NCBI RefSeq assembly: GCF_045635475.1
Contig: NZ_JBJGXI010000043.1
Span: 1 to 47,658 of the forward strand
Origin: JBJGXI01 sp045635475
Lineage (GTDB): Bacteria; Bacillota; Bacilli; Bacillales; Amphibacillaceae
Reading direction: 5' to 3'
DNA: 47,658 nucleotides
The translations under genes and the position numbers were made by a program. Under the pieces are notes generated by a model that did not search any database, had not been told where the DNA came from, and saw only the letters and a list, made by a program, of their open reading frames with translations. Below, one piece after another: positions 40,841-47,658 of this stretch. Each line of letters begins with the position of its first letter. Position 1 is the first letter of the stretch.

Positions 40841-41799
40841 GATACACTTTTGTCCTTCCTGTTGTCATATTTTCCTTGCCAGCTATTGCGTTGTGTTAAT
40901 TCTTTATCAATACTATTTAAAACATCCCATTTATTCATGCTCCACATTGGTCCAATTAATAAATCTGGTGGACCATCCCCTGTAATCCGGTGAATAATCA
41001 TATCCTCTGGCAAGATTTCAAGTTGATCAACGACCAGTTTGATATAATCTTCTTTTGTTAAAAATTCGAGCAAGCCCTTTTCATATTGCTTCACCATTGG
41101 TGTCCCTTTTAGCAGATGAAGTAAGTGGATTTTAATTCCTTGTACATCCATTTCGCTTACAGCGCGCGCTGTTTCCATCATACGTTGATAATTTTCTCCG
41201 GGTAAGCCGTTAATAATATGGGTACATACGCGAATGCCGTGCTTTCTTAATTTCTCCACACCTTCTAAATAACACTGCAAATCATGAGCGCGATTTATTA
41301 AATCAGATGTATCCTGGTGAATCGTTTGTAATCCTAATTCAACCCAAAGATACGTTAGTTCGTTAAGTTCTGCCAAGTATTCCACAACATCTTCTGGCAA
41401 GCAGTCTGGTCTTGTGGCGATTGAAAGACCTACAACATCGTCTTGCCTAAGCACTGTTTCGTATTTTTCGCGTAGTTCTGCAATTGGTGCATGCGTATTC
41501 GTATAGGCCTGGAAATAAGCCATGTATTTGCCGTCTTTCCACTTGTGGTGCATTTTATTTTTAATAGCATTAAACTGGGTTTCTAGATCGTCTACGCGAT
41601 CACCGGCAAAATCACCACTTCCTGCTGCTGAACAAAAGGTGCATCCGCCGTAAGCAACAGTGCCGTCACGATTGGGGCAATCAAATCCTCCGTCTAAGGC
41701 AACTTTAAATACTTTATGTCCAAATATTTGTTTTAAATGATAATTCCATGAATGATATCGTTTATGATCAAAAGCGTGTGGAAATGGATTTGTAGCCAT
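40834..41799 (-). CDS. ytqA: Radical SAM protein YtqA (TIGR01212 family)
   Basis: Radical SAM enzyme, 321 aa. The iron-sulfur cluster cysteines C41, C53 and C56 lie in DCPNRDGTVAYGGCTFCS, the family variant with a long first spacing. AYFQAYTNTHAP and the later ELGLQTIHQDT and INGLPGE blocks follow. The reaction is not established by sequence. ATG with AAAGGAG 9 nt upstream. It is co-transcribed with ytqB, as in B. subtilis, which suggests a shared RNA-modification role (inference). Confidence 0.88.
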   Translation of the reverse strand: MATNPFPHAFDHKRYHSWNYHLKQIFGHKVFKVALDGGFDCPNRDGTVAYGGCTFCSAAGSGDFAGDRVDDLETQFNAIKNKMHHKWKDGKYMAYFQAYTNTHAPIAELREKYETVLRQDDVVGLSIATRPDCLPEDVVEYLAELNELTYLWVELGLQTIHQDTSDLINRAHDLQCYLEGVEKLRKHGIRVCTHIINGLPGENYQRMMETARAVSEMDVQGIKIHLLHLLKGTPMVKQYEKGLLEFLTKEDYIKLVVDQLEILPEDMIIHRITGDGPPDLLIGPMWSMNKWDVLNSIDKELTQRNSWQGKYDNRKDKSVSC

Positions 41800-41929
41800 A
41801 GGTAAAACTCCTTTAAATGTTATCGCCTTTCATTGTAGCACGTCCGTATCTTATCAGAAAGCGACTTCTGCAACATCTTCCATGTATGCAGTTATCCATT
41901 TCGAACACTCTATACACGAGGTGATTAAA

Positions 41930-42217
41930 GTGGCTACGAGACAATCGGTCGAAAATCTTATTGAAAAAGCCAACCAATGTTTAGCCGAGGCCAATGCGCA
42001 GTTAAATGTAACGAATCGCAATGGTTATGATGTAGATAACGGCTATACAGAAGCACAGCAAAGATTAGCCAACGTATATGATGATATTGAAAAGCTAATG
42101 GATAGTGCAAATCATCAGCAACGAGATCAATTACATCGCTTGCACCTTCGCGTGAGTGATAGCTTGAACGACATGATTTTGGATCACGTTGATACAACAC
42201 AATTTAGTGATAGATAG
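41930..42217 (+). CDS. ytzC: DUF2524 protein YtzC
   Basis: 95-residue soluble helical protein (ATRQSVENLIEKANQCLAEAN..., YDDIEKLMDSANHQQRDQLHRLHLRV), similar in size and neighbourhood to B. subtilis YtzC (about 91 aa). The start is GTG 41930 with GAGGTGAT 7 nt upstream; the frame opens 16 codons earlier at 41882 but without a ribosome binding site. Two-helix coiled-coil shape is likely; function is unknown. Confidence 0.82.
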   Translation: MATRQSVENLIEKANQCLAEANAQLNVTNRNGYDVDNGYTEAQQRLANVYDDIEKLMDSANHQQRDQLHRLHLRVSDSLNDMILDHVDTTQFSDR

Positions 42218-42229
42218 GTTCACCTCAGG

Positions 42230-42268
42230 CAAGCCTTGTCGACCATTTCGGTTGGCGAGGCATTTTTT
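42230..42268 (+). terminator. Terminator of ytzC
   Basis: GCCTTGTC..CCA / TGGCGAGGC stem with GATT-rich loop, then T6. Confidence 0.75.
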
Positions 42269-42312
42269 GTTTCGGGTCGCTAACCGGCATCCTGCAATTT
42301 TTATTTTTTTTC

Positions 42313-42341
42313 TTGTATTTCCCCTTGTATTAGTGTACTAT
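42313..42341 (+). promoter_or_regulatory. Promoter of the GntR/ABC operon
   Basis: TTGTAT, 17 nt, TACTAT. The -10 lies inside the 46-bp palindrome, so a bound repressor would block polymerase. Confidence 0.65.
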
Positions 42342-42366
42342 TTAAATAGTACACTAATACAAGGGG
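42321..42366. promoter_or_regulatory. Perfect 46-bp palindrome, probable GntR/YtrA-type operator
   Basis: The left half (42321-42343, CCCCTTGTATTAGTGTACTA and TTT) is the exact inverse of the right half (42344-42366). The core AGTGTA-N12-TACACT resembles the operator recalled for the YtrA subfamily (AGTGTA-N13-TACACT). The regulator gene is the second in the operon it controls. Confidence 0.85.
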
Positions 42367-42376
42367 ATGTGGGAAA

Positions 42377-43132
42377 GTGAATAACGAATGGATTGGTCTT
42401 TGGAAAAAAGAATGGCGGATGATGCGAAACTTTAATATCATTTTTGTGATTTGTCTTGTTCTATGGATTGCAGTAATGGCCAGGAATGCGTTTAGCTTGG
42501 TTGATTTTGTAGGATTATTAGTGTTCGGTTTAATTATTATGCCTGCTACTATTTTATTTAGCTTTAATACAGAGTCGAATCAGCTACAACATTTTCTTCA
42601 CACCGTACACTCTATTCACAAGCAAATCATTATAAAAATAGTACATGGTGCACTCCTGACGATAAGCTTTTACCTCATTTGTAGTTTGTCCATTTATATT
42701 TTCTATTTGTTTCATAATGATGTGATGTCAAGTGCGCTTGGCTTGTGGGATTATTTATGGTTTTTTTGTTTATCTGGTCTTTTGTATAGCTTTTATCCAA
42801 CGGCAATTGTGCTTGTTGTATGGTGCTTGCATCAATGGTTTAGACATTATGTAGGTTGGGGGTTAAGTGCACTTCTATTGTTTGGAATTCTTTATTTGGC
42901 GGCTAGTTTGTTTAGTGCATTTAAAAGCTTGGCCATCTACACCAATCTTACAAGTTGGGGGACGTTCAGCTTGCGTTCAAATGGAGCCGAGGAAATCCCG
43001 TTTCTCGTTGGTGACCGCACGAGCAATGGTTTATTATTCATTGATTTTGGTTTCATTTTGTTTTATGCAGTTATTTGTGTGCTTCTATATTTTCTATCCG
43101 TTTACATCCTTAATCGTAAAGTGGAGGTGTAG
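42377..43132 (+). CDS. yhcE: ABC-transporter membrane subunit (YhcE-like)
   Basis: Integral membrane protein, 251 aa, with about six hydrophobic helices (near 20-37, 42-60, 85-110, 135-158, 160-180, 220-247). It starts with NEWIGLWKKEWRMMRNF, an amphipathic N-terminus common in ABC-2 type permeases. The start is GTG 42377 with AAGGGGATG upstream. Order (membrane protein, GntR regulator, ATPase) and sizes match B. subtilis yhcE-yhcF-yhcG; no yhcH or yhcI follows. Substrate is unknown; related systems respond to cell-envelope stress. Confidence 0.72.
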   Translation: MNNEWIGLWKKEWRMMRNFNIIFVICLVLWIAVMARNAFSLVDFVGLLVFGLIIMPATILFSFNTESNQLQHFLHTVHSIHKQIIIKIVHGALLTISFYLICSLSIYIFYLFHNDVMSSALGLWDYLWFFCLSGLLYSFYPTAIVLVVWCLHQWFRHYVGWGLSALLLFGILYLAASLFSAFKSLAIYTNLTSWGTFSLRSNGAEEIPFLVGDRTSNGLLFIDFGFILFYAVICVLLYFLSVYILNRKVEV

Positions 43133-43137
43133 ACGAG

Positions 43138-43518
43138 GTGACTATAGATTTCTTACCTGATCGACCAATCTATCTCCAATTAATTGACCGAATTTGTAGT
43201 GAAATAGTTCGGGGGGAGCGGCAATTAGGTGAAAAGCTCGATTCTGTTCGCGATTTTGCTGTGGAGACAGGGGTTAATGCAAATACGATTCAACGTGTAT
43301 ACAGGGAGTTAGAGCAAATGCAAATAACTGAAACAAAACGAGGTCAAGGTACATTTGTCACAACCGATAAAAAAAGGTTACAGCAGTTAAGAGAAGAGAT
43401 GAAAAGTAAATACATCGAAGCGTTCTTAAATGATATGAATGAGCTAGGATTTACCGTTAATGAAATGATTGCAGGTATAGAGAAGCTATATAATCGGGAG
43501 GGGAATGAGCGTGATTGA
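43138..43518 (+). CDS. yhcF: GntR-family repressor, YtrA subfamily (YhcF-like)
   Basis: 126-residue regulator with an N-terminal winged helix-turn-helix (residues 5-75: RPIYLQLIDRICSEIVRGERQLGEKLDSVRDFA..NANTIQRVYRELEQMQITETKRGQGTFV). Instead of a large effector domain it has only a short C-terminal helical part, which defines the YtrA subfamily. GTG 43138, with GGAGGTG 10 nt upstream and 5 nt after the previous stop. Its likely target is the 46-bp palindrome in front of its own operon. Confidence 0.88.
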   Translation: MTIDFLPDRPIYLQLIDRICSEIVRGERQLGEKLDSVRDFAVETGVNANTIQRVYRELEQMQITETKRGQGTFVTTDKKRLQQLREEMKSKYIEAFLNDMNELGFTVNEMIAGIEKLYNREGNERD

Positions 43519-44212
43519 GATGCAAGGCGTTAGCAAGAAATTTATTCGATTTGCAGCACTGAGCTCTTGTAATATTACGATTGGACAAGGGAAGGTTGTT
43601 GGTATTGTTGGAGAAAATGGAAGCGGAAAATCAACCTTGTTGCGTTTGCTTTCTGGTCTGCTCAAGCCTACGAGAGGCAAAATAACGGTTGGCGGACAAC
43701 CGGTCACAAGACAGATCAGAAAGGTACTAGCATATGCCACTGACCAAGACTATTTTTATCCATATTTAACAATCCAACAACTTGTTGATTATTATGCAAG
43801 TCAATTTCCGGATTTTGACAGAGAAAAAGCGAAGGCAATCATGCATTTTATGAATTTAGATTCATCAAGTAAGATAAGTCATTTATCAAAGGGAAATCGA
43901 GGTCGAGTGAAAATAATGGTCACACTATCCCGGAATGCACCATACCTTGTGTTAGATGAACCTTTTTCTGGGTTAGATCCAATGGTGCGCGAATCGATTA
44001 TTAAAGGTATGATTCAATTTGTCGATTTGGAACAACAAACAGTTATTTTAACAACACATGAGATTAAAGATATAGAACCGTTGTTAGATGAAGTGATTTT
44101 ATTAAAACAAGGAAGAGTGATTGCACAGGCTCCCGTCGAAGAAATTCGAGAACGCTACAAAATGAATGTAATCGATTGGATGCAATATTATTATCAACAT
44201 ACACAAATATAA
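43505..44212 (+). CDS. yhcG: ABC transporter ATPase (YhcG-like)
   Basis: 235-residue ATPase. Walker A GENGSGKST (about 37-45), Q-loop YATDQD, a signature degenerate as LSKGNRGRVK (instead of LSGGQ), Walker B YLVLDEPFSGLD and switch His in TTHEI. It overlaps the GntR gene by 14 nt. ATG 43505 is 3-4 nt after GGAGG; GTG 43511 is an alternative with better spacing. The LSKG form of the signature is common in exporters of the YtrB/EcsA type. Confidence 0.85.
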   Translation: MSVIEMQGVSKKFIRFAALSSCNITIGQGKVVGIVGENGSGKSTLLRLLSGLLKPTRGKITVGGQPVTRQIRKVLAYATDQDYFYPYLTIQQLVDYYASQFPDFDREKAKAIMHFMNLDSSSKISHLSKGNRGRVKIMVTLSRNAPYLVLDEPFSGLDPMVRESIIKGMIQFVDLEQQTVILTTHEIKDIEPLLDEVILLKQGRVIAQAPVEEIRERYKMNVIDWMQYYYQHTQI

Positions 44213-44357
44213 TTTAAGATGAGGGTACATGGTCAATTCCCATCATACTTTACACAGCTTTTATATCCACCTATAGTTTGGAAGCGGATTAATTCACATA
44301 TAAGTGGATGTGAAAAGCTTAAAATCAGTATTATAAAATTGACTGACATGGTAAACC

Positions 44358-44386
44358 TTGACAAAGGTACCTGCTTTCATTACAAT
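44358..44386 (+). promoter_or_regulatory. Sigma-A promoter of leuS
   Basis: TTGACA, 17 nt, TACAAT, about 20 nt before the T-box leader. Confidence 0.85.
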
Positions 44387-44404
44387 ACGGTTACAATAAC
44401 TTTG

Positions 44405-44640
44405 AACGACGATGAGAAGGAATAGTAGCAAAGTTTCAGGACACAAGAGAGGCAGCGGGTGGTGCGAGCTGTCCCTGAACTTTGTGAACTCACCTTTGAT
44501 GTTGCATAAGTGAAACTATTAGCTTATGCCGTATTCCGCGTTAAGGATTAGAGTGAGCACGCTGATGTGCTAATTTGGGTGGTACCGCGGGAAAAATCTC
44601 TCGTCCCTTTTGTGGGATGGGGGATTTTTCTCGTTTTTTT
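44405..44640 (+). ncRNA. T-box riboswitch of leuS (leucine specifier CTC)
   Basis: Stem I starts at GATGAGAAGGAATAGTAGCA; the specifier loop reads GAA-CTC-ACC, so the codon CTC (44489-44491) selects tRNA-Leu. The T-box GGGTGGTACCGCGG is at 44577-44590. Immediately after it the terminator GAAAAATC..CGTCCC / GGGA..GATTTTTC ends in T7 (44634-44640). Uncharged tRNA-Leu should stabilise the antiterminator and switch on leuS. Confidence 0.97.
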
Positions 44641-44688
44641 GGATTTTTCATTATTTGTGCAATAATAATTTATAACTTGTACAAATTA

Positions 44689-44745
44689 GTCAATTTCAAA
44701 CACTGATTATTAGCTAGCTGTATAAGGTAATTATGAAATTGACTC
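44689..44745 (+). repeat. Palindromic intergenic repeat, family copy (between T-box and leuS)
   Basis: GTCAATTTC and GAAATTGAC ends with the same core TTAGCTAGCTGTATAAGG as at 3516-3575. It lies after the T-box terminator and ends 46 nt before the leuS start codon, so it is in the leuS mRNA. Confidence 0.75.
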
Positions 44746-44790
44746 AGATAATCACTAATACTTAATAGTTGTATAGAGGAGGCGCAATCG

Positions 44791-47208
44791 ATGTCGTTTG
44801 ATCATCGCAATATTGAAGAAAAGTGGCGTAAACACTGGTTAAATAACAAAACATTTAAAACGAAAACAGAAACAAAGAAAGAGAAGTTTTATGTTCTTGA
44901 TATGTTCCCGTATCCGTCAGGGGCTGGGTTGCATGTTGGTCACCCAGAAGGTTACACGGCAACTGATATCATCGCTAGAATGAAACGTATGCAAGGCTAT
45001 GAAGTGTTACACCCGATAGGTTGGGATGCATTCGGGCTTCCCGCTGAACAGTATGCGTTAGATACTGGAAATGACCCAGCAGAATTCACAAAAATGAATG
45101 TTGACACTTTCCGTCGTCAAATTCAAGAGCTAGGTTTTTCTTATGATTGGGATCGTGAAATAAACACAACCGATCCAGGCTACTATAAATGGACACAATG
45201 GATTTTCTTGCAACTATATGATAGAGGCTTAGCTTATATCGATGAAGTTGCTGTTAACTGGTGCCCGGCATTAGGAACGGTACTTGCCAATGAAGAGGTA
45301 ATCGACGGGAAAAGTGAGCGTGGTGGTCATCCGGTAGTTAGAAAGCCGATGAAGCAATGGATGTTGAAAATAACAGCTTATGCAGATCGTTTACTAGAAG
45401 ATTTAGAAGAATTGGATTGGCCAGAAAGTATCAAAGATATGCAACGTAACTGGATTGGCAGATCCGAGGGCGCAGAAGTTCACTTTGGTATCGACGGCTA
45501 TGAAGACACGTTTACTGTGTTCACTACTCGTCCGGATACGTTGTACGGTGCCACTTATGCAGTGTTGGCTCCGGAGCATCCGTTAGTTAATAAAATAGTA
45601 ACACATCAACAACGTGGAGCGGTAGAAAAATATATAGATGACGTGCAAGCTAAAAGTGATCTAGAACGTACCGATTTAGCAAAAGATAAGACAGGTGTAT
45701 TTACAGGCGCTTATGCGGTGAATCCTATTAATGGAGAAAAGCTTCCGATATGGGTTGCTGATTATGTGCTTATGACATATGGCTCTGGTGCGATCATGGC
45801 GGTACCTGCACATGATGAACGTGACTATGAGTTTGCGAAAAAATTTGATCTTCCAATTACAGCTGTTCTTGAAGGTGGAAATGTGAAGGAAGAAGCATTC
45901 ACAGGTGATGGACAGCACATTAATTCCGATTTCTTAAATGGGTTGAATAAGGAAGATGGTATTAAGCAAGCGATAGAATGGTTGGAGGAACATGGTAAGG
46001 GTGAGCGAAAGGTAACGTATCGTTTGAGAGACTGGTTGTTCAGCCGTCAACGTTATTGGGGTGAACCAATCCCAGTCATCCATTGGGAAGACGGTACAAT
46101 GACAGGTGTTCCAGAAGAAGAATTGCCGCTTGTTCTACCGAAAACAACGGAAATTAAGCCGTCAGGTACGGGGGAATCACCTTTAGCTAATATCGATGAT
46201 TGGGTACATGTCGTCGATCCTAAAAGCGGTTTGAAAGGTCGGAGAGAAACGAATACAATGCCACAATGGGCAGGAAGCTGTTGGTATTTCCTACGTTTTA
46301 TTGATCCAGATAATGAAGAACAGCTTGCAAATACCGATCATTTAAACAAATGGCTACCAGTCGACACGTACATTGGAGGAGCAGAGCATGCGGTCCTACA
46401 CTTGCTTTACGCTAGGTTCTGGCACAAGTTCCTTTATGATATTGGTGTAGTTCCTACGAAAGAACCGTTTCAGAAGCTATACAACCAAGGCATGATTCTT
46501 GGCGAAAACAATGAGAAAATGAGTAAATCAAAAGGCAATGTAGTTAATCCGGATGAAATTGTAGAATCTCACGGAGCTGACACGCTAAGGTTGTATGAAA
46601 TGTTTATGGGCCCACTTGATGCATCAATTGCCTGGTCTACGAATGGTTTAGATGGAGCGAGACGTTTCCTTGACCGTGTATGGCGACTATTTATAGATGA
46701 TCAAGGCAAACTTGTAAACAAAGTAGTAGACAGTGTGCAGGAAGATAGTTTGGAAAAGGTCTATCATGAAACGGTGAAAAAGGTTACCGAAAACTTTGAA
46801 GACTTACGCTTTAATACCGGTATCTCGCAAATGATGGTATTCATTAATGAAGCATATAAAGCTGATCACATTGCGAAGGACTATACGGAAGGCTTTATTA
46901 AAATCCTATCTCCTGTAGCGCCACACCTTGCAGAGGAGCTTTGGGAAAAGCTTGGGTTTGATGAATCAATTAGTTATGAAGCATGGCCGGCATACGACGA
47001 AGCTAAATTAGTAGAAGATGAAGTGGAAGTTGTTATTCAAGTCATGGGTAAGGTGCGCGCTAAGATTATGGTTCCAAAAGATGCTACGAAAGAAGAATTA
47101 GAGCAGCATGCTTTAGACAACGCAGATATCAAGGAGCGCCTAGAAGGAAAAACAGTTCGGAAAGTAATTGCGGTTCCAGGGAAATTAGTTAATATCGTAG
47201 CTAACTAA
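44791..47208 (+). CDS. leuS: Leucyl-tRNA synthetase
   Basis: Class I aminoacyl-tRNA synthetase that charges tRNA-Leu. 805 residues (B. subtilis 804). PYPSGAGLHVGHPEGYTATD contains the HIGH-type motif HVGH (48-51). The editing (CP1) insertion with TTRPDTLYGATYAVLAPEHP and YGSGAIMAVPAHDERDYEFA is present. KMSKS is at 576-580. The C-terminal anticodon and VIQVMGKVRAKI regions are complete. ATG with AGAGGAGG 8 nt upstream. Confidence 0.98.
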   Translation: MSFDHRNIEEKWRKHWLNNKTFKTKTETKKEKFYVLDMFPYPSGAGLHVGHPEGYTATDIIARMKRMQGYEVLHPIGWDAFGLPAEQYALDTGNDPAEFTKMNVDTFRRQIQELGFSYDWDREINTTDPGYYKWTQWIFLQLYDRGLAYIDEVAVNWCPALGTVLANEEVIDGKSERGGHPVVRKPMKQWMLKITAYADRLLEDLEELDWPESIKDMQRNWIGRSEGAEVHFGIDGYEDTFTVFTTRPDTLYGATYAVLAPEHPLVNKIVTHQQRGAVEKYIDDVQAKSDLERTDLAKDKTGVFTGAYAVNPINGEKLPIWVADYVLMTYGSGAIMAVPAHDERDYEFAKKFDLPITAVLEGGNVKEEAFTGDGQHINSDFLNGLNKEDGIKQAIEWLEEHGKGERKVTYRLRDWLFSRQRYWGEPIPVIHWEDGTMTGVPEEELPLVLPKTTEIKPSGTGESPLANIDDWVHVVDPKSGLKGRRETNTMPQWAGSCWYFLRFIDPDNEEQLANTDHLNKWLPVDTYIGGAEHAVLHLLYARFWHKFLYDIGVVPTKEPFQKLYNQGMILGENNEKMSKSKGNVVNPDEIVESHGADTLRLYEMFMGPLDASIAWSTNGLDGARRFLDRVWRLFIDDQGKLVNKVVDSVQEDSLEKVYHETVKKVTENFEDLRFNTGISQMMVFINEAYKADHIAKDYTEGFIKILSPVAPHLAEELWEKLGFDESISYEAWPAYDEAKLVEDEVEVVIQVMGKVRAKIMVPKDATKEELEQHALDNADIKERLEGKTVRKVIAVPGKLVNIVAN

Positions 47209-47294
47209 ATTAAGCGTGTTTTAATAGTACAATTTCATTAGAGTGGTTCATTTTTTGGATGGTGGAAAGATAGTCTATATGAAGTTGATTAAAA

Positions 47295-47346
47295 TAAGCA
47301 GAGCTATTCCTTTTATTAGATGAAGGGAATAGCTCTGCTTTTTTCT
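47295..47346 (+). terminator. Terminator of leuS
   Basis: AAGCAGAGCTATTCC / GGGAATAGCTCTGCTT with T6. Confidence 0.92.
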
Positions 47347-47437
47347 ATGTGATTAGCTACAGTGTATAAGTTTAATCGGTGTTTTAACGGGAAAATAGTA
47401 TTGTAAAGAATTTGTGAAGAAAAGATGATTAATAGTA

Positions 47438-47466
47438 TTGACTTTTCTTTCTTAAACGTGTAACAT
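47438..47466 (+). promoter_or_regulatory. rRNA operon promoter P1
   Basis: TTGACT, 17 nt, TAACAT, upstream of P2; tandem promoters are usual for Bacillus rrn operons. Confidence 0.7.
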
Positions 47467-47531
47467 ATTCATTACTGTCGCATTAAGTCATATCTTGACG
47501 AAACGAACAGTCGTACTACTGTAAATTGTAA

Positions 47532-47560
47532 TTGACATCACATATTAACGGTGTTATAAT
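47532..47560 (+). promoter_or_regulatory. rRNA operon promoter P2
   Basis: TTGACA, 17 nt, TATAAT: perfect sigma-A consensus with optimal spacing. Confidence 0.9.
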
Positions 47561-47566
47561 TTATCT

Positions 47567-47658
47567 ACTGTCGCTGCTAGGCAGTAACACATTTTGATCC
47601 TTGAAAACTGAACAGAACAATCAAGTATGTTAAGAAATGATTTACAAGTTATCTTGTA
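47567..47658 (+). other. rRNA operon leader with boxA-like antitermination site (16S gene beyond the window)
   Basis: TGATCCTTGAAAACTGAAC (47595-47613) closely resembles the boxA/leader segment in front of Bacillus 16S rRNA genes. The 16S 5' end itself is not reached. No gene lies in 47209-47658 apart from these signals and the leuS terminator. Confidence 0.82.

Noticed and set aside
44219..44425. 68-codon open frame between the ABC ATPase gene and the T-box
   Set aside because: It overlaps the leuS promoter and the start of the T-box, has no ribosome binding site and its product resembles nothing.

Overview
The window is a low-GC Firmicute chromosome segment from the family Bacillaceae. Many genes are recognisable orthologues of Bacillus subtilis genes and keep B. 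subtilis-like neighbourhoods: yumC/yumB/yuiBCD/bioY, kapB-patB-yugF-yugI-yuzA-pgi-yugN-yugO, men, and ytkD/metK/ytoA/ytpB/ytqAB/ytzC/leuS. Codon use, strong AGGAGG ribosome binding sites, GTG/TTG starts and T-box, S-box and RFN leaders all fit. The many dispersed structured repeats resemble those of the halophilic/alkaliphilic genera (Oceanobacillus, Virgibacillus, Gracilibacillus and relatives), but the genus cannot be fixed from the sequence alone.

Layout. 0-6 kb: ferredoxin-NADP reductase (yumC) diverging from a type II NADH dehydrogenase (yumB), then yuiB, the 3D-domain wall protein yuiC, yuiD, and biotin importer bioY behind a BirA-like operator. 6-8.5 kb: a rifamycin ADP-ribosyltransferase gene (arr) flanked by hairpins, a large intergenic repeat and deoD. 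8.5-13.5 kb: HPr, a KhtTU-type K+/H+ antiporter pair, kapB, a Cu/Zn-SOD lipoprotein and patB. 13.5-21.2 kb: the yug block, interrupted by an ECF sigma factor with a large, unrecognised anti-sigma-like partner. 21.4-23.5 kb: an M42 aminopeptidase and an FMN-riboswitch-controlled riboflavin importer (ribU). 23.8-32.3 kb: menaquinone biosynthesis (menI-like thioesterase and menA on the minus strand; menF-D-H-B and, after an inverted small gene, menE on the plus strand). 32.4-36.3 kb: a LexA-box Y-family polymerase, a Fur-box siderophore ATPase and small genes plus ytkD. 36.3-47.2 kb: SAM-riboswitch metK, an eight-copy 52-bp tandem array, ytoA, ytpB, ytqA-ytqB, ytzC, a three-gene GntR/ABC operon behind a perfect 46-bp palindrome, and T-box leuS. 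The window ends in tandem promoters and a boxA-like leader of an rRNA operon whose 16S gene lies just beyond the edge.

How it works together. Much of the window concerns the membrane and respiration: NADH dehydrogenase feeds menaquinone, which the men genes make. Cofactor supply (biotin, riboflavin, SAM, iron) is each under its own recognisable sensor: BirA site, FMN riboswitch, S-box, Fur box. Nothing looks like a prophage, transposase, CRISPR array or classical defence island. The least explained parts are the ECF/anti-sigma pair, the 52-bp tandem array, the palindromic repeat family placed just upstream of four start codons, and two perfect palindromes that look like operators (yhcEFG-like operon and yugF).
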